From: Argopecten irradians
Lineage: Eukaryota; Mollusca; Bivalvia; Pectinida; Pectinidae
Length of the DNA stretch: 64,000 nt
Direction: 5' to 3'
Assembly: GCF_041381155.1 (NCBI RefSeq)
Contig: NC_091134.1
Location: forward strand, 11,006,755 to 11,070,754
Shown: piece by piece, positions 62,777-64,000 of the stretch
How the letters are laid out: the number at the start of each line of letters is the position of its first letter
Numbering within the stretch: the stretch's first letter is position 1
The notes under the pieces: model-generated
The model's input: only the letters and a program-made list of their open reading frames with translations
Told to the model about the DNA's origin: nothing
The model's database searches: none
Translations under genes and position numbers: made by a program

Positions 62777-62975
62777 GTAAGCATTAGATAATACATTGGT
62801 CACTTACCTCCCTTTGTAAGAACGTAAGAGACAGTTTATATGCTTTGAGACCTTCTTTTTATGTTCCGAGGGATATTTTTGGGGTTCAAGAGATAGGTAG
62901 TTACGTTAATATTAATTTTTGACAGTACTTAGAATGTCTTACCATATGTCTGATTTCTGATGTTCTACCTTACAG

Positions 62976-63064
62976 GGCAGAGGATGCGGAGAAGGCGCAT
63001 GAAGCAAGCCTCGATAAAACCTTCTTTGGAGCGAGAATCAAAGTCCAGTCACACGAAGGCATAG
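62976..63064 (+). CDS. SPEN: SPEN exon 7 (end of RRM2)
   Basis: Encodes KAEDAEKAHEASLDKTFFG, then ARIKVQSHEGI, the last helix and strand of RRM2 (vertebrates end KLFFGMQIEVTAWIG). Acceptor CTACCTTACAG, donor GTAATT. One base carries into the next exon, which lies beyond the window. Confidence 0.93.
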
Positions 63065-63330
63065 GTAATTCACATTTATATCCTCATCCCCTGAATAAAG
63101 AAGGGGCTGATTTCACAGTAATTCGATGCAAGATGACACATTTAGTGCTCATTATACATATATTAGGAAATGAAAAATAAATTTTTATATATAAAAGATA
63201 GATATGGAAAGTTCGCATATGGGTATGGGTTAAAAAAATCATCTCTAGTATAAACTGAAGCATTGGAGGGTATACTGTTATGTTCAGTCTGGAGATATAT
63301 ATAGTTGTGATGTGGAAAGTTGTATTTGTA

Positions 63331-64000
63331 GACAGTTAAATATTGTACTGGTATGATAATGTATGGTATAGTTAAGGTGTGGACAGTTAAATATTGTACT
63401 GGTATGATAATGTATGGTATAGGTGAGGTGTGGACAGTTAAATATTGTACTGGTATGATAATGTACAGTATAGGTAAGGTGTGTACAGTTAAATATTGTA
63501 CTGGTATGATAATGTATGGTATAGGTGAGGTGTGGACAGTTAAATATTGTACTGGTATGATAATGTATGGTATAGGTGAGGTGTGGACAGTTAAATATTG
63601 TACTGGTATGATAATGTATGGTATAGGTAAGGTGTGGACAGTTAAATATTGTACTGGTATGATAATGTATGGTATAGGTGAAGTGTGGACAGTTAAATAT
63701 TGTACTGGTATGATAATGTATGGTATAGGTGAGGTGTGGACAGTTAAATATTGTACTGGTATGATAATGTATGGTATAGGTGAGGTGTGGACAGTTAAAT
63801 ATTGTACTGGTATGATAATGTATGGTATAGGTGAGGTGTGGACAGTTAAATATTGTACTGGTATGATAATGTATGGTATAGGTGAGGTGTGGACAGTTAA
63901 ATATTGTACTGGTATGATAATGTATGGTAAAGGTAAGGTGTGGACAGTTAAATATTGTACTGGTATGATAATGTATGGTATAGGTAAGGTGTGGACAGTT
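63331..64000. repeat. 51-bp minisatellite, at least 13 copies, cut by the right edge
   Basis: The unit is near GACAGTTAAATATTGTACTG, then GTATGATAATGTATGGTATA, then GGTGAGGTGTG. Copies differ at one or a few bases, mostly in the GGTRAGGTGTG part. It starts 267 bp into SPEN intron 7 and contains many GTRAGGTG phrases that look like weak splice donors. Confidence 0.97.

Larger units (their letters stand above)
36460..63064 (+). other. SPEN: Gene span: SPEN homologue (Split ends), 7 coding exons, 3' partial
   Basis: Exons: 36460-36542, 46195-46461, 61048-61215, 61620-61883, 62335-62525, 62665-62776, 62976-63064. Every intron is GT-AG and phases agree at all six junctions, giving about 391 codons without a stop. 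SPEN-family proteins are very large nuclear co-repressors. Their N-terminal RRMs bind structured RNA and a C-terminal SPOC domain recruits NCoR/SMRT-HDAC complexes, acting in Notch signalling and, in mammals, X inactivation. Only RRM1, the Arg/Ser linker and RRM2 lie here; RRM3, RRM4 and SPOC must be to the right. Huge first introns are typical of the gene in other animals. Confidence 0.95.

Noticed and set aside
62256-62780. 174-codon plus frame over SPEN exons 5 and 6
   Set aside because: It reads across an intron and is out of phase with SPEN in exon 5; the spliced exons explain the conserved part.

Overview
The window looks like bivalve mollusc nuclear DNA, plausibly scallop- or oyster-like. 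The evidence is AT-rich intron and intergenic sequence, two intron-split animal-style genes, very many minisatellites, and dispersed repeats whose consensus I recognise from bivalve genomes. No species can be named from the sequence alone.

Left end (1-5621, minus strand): five exons of a metal-dependent amidohydrolase of the deacetylase/dihydroorotase-like class. The last exon runs off the left edge. About 342 residues can be read and every expected metal ligand is present. The first intron appears to use a GC-AG splice pair. Two introns carry large arrays: a TTG triplet array ending 6 bp from a splice donor, and a 34-bp minisatellite.

Middle (about 5.7-36.3 kb): a gene-poor repeat field. 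It holds a foldback element with a 9-bp target duplication (7351-7474), a nearly identical 325-bp tandem duplication (12664-13313), minisatellites of 22/24, 30 and 24 bp, several dispersed repeat families, and a broken Ty3/Gypsy LTR retrotransposon (24258-28935, minus strand). One LTR of that element was later split by a small DNA transposon. A 1.67-kb GGAT-type satellite follows (30915-32580). Two short minus-strand blocks (14664-14845 and 33865-34152) look coding but I do not recognise them.

Right end (36460-63064, plus strand): the first seven coding exons of the Split-ends/SPEN (SHARP, MINT) transcriptional co-repressor homologue. They encode RRM1, an Arg/Ser-rich linker and RRM2. All six internal junctions are canonical and in phase, and the gene continues past the right edge. 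A CRE and an E-box lie about 140 bp upstream of the start codon, followed by three upstream AUGs. Introns 1 and 2 (9.7 and 14.6 kb) contain a pogo-like element, other terminal-inverted-repeat elements and a long palindrome; later introns carry more minisatellites.

The two recognised genes have no evident functional link. I found no CRISPR array, tRNA or rRNA gene, and no convincing new multi-gene system. The best leads are the two orphan exons, the GC-AG intron, the uORF cluster and the young duplications.
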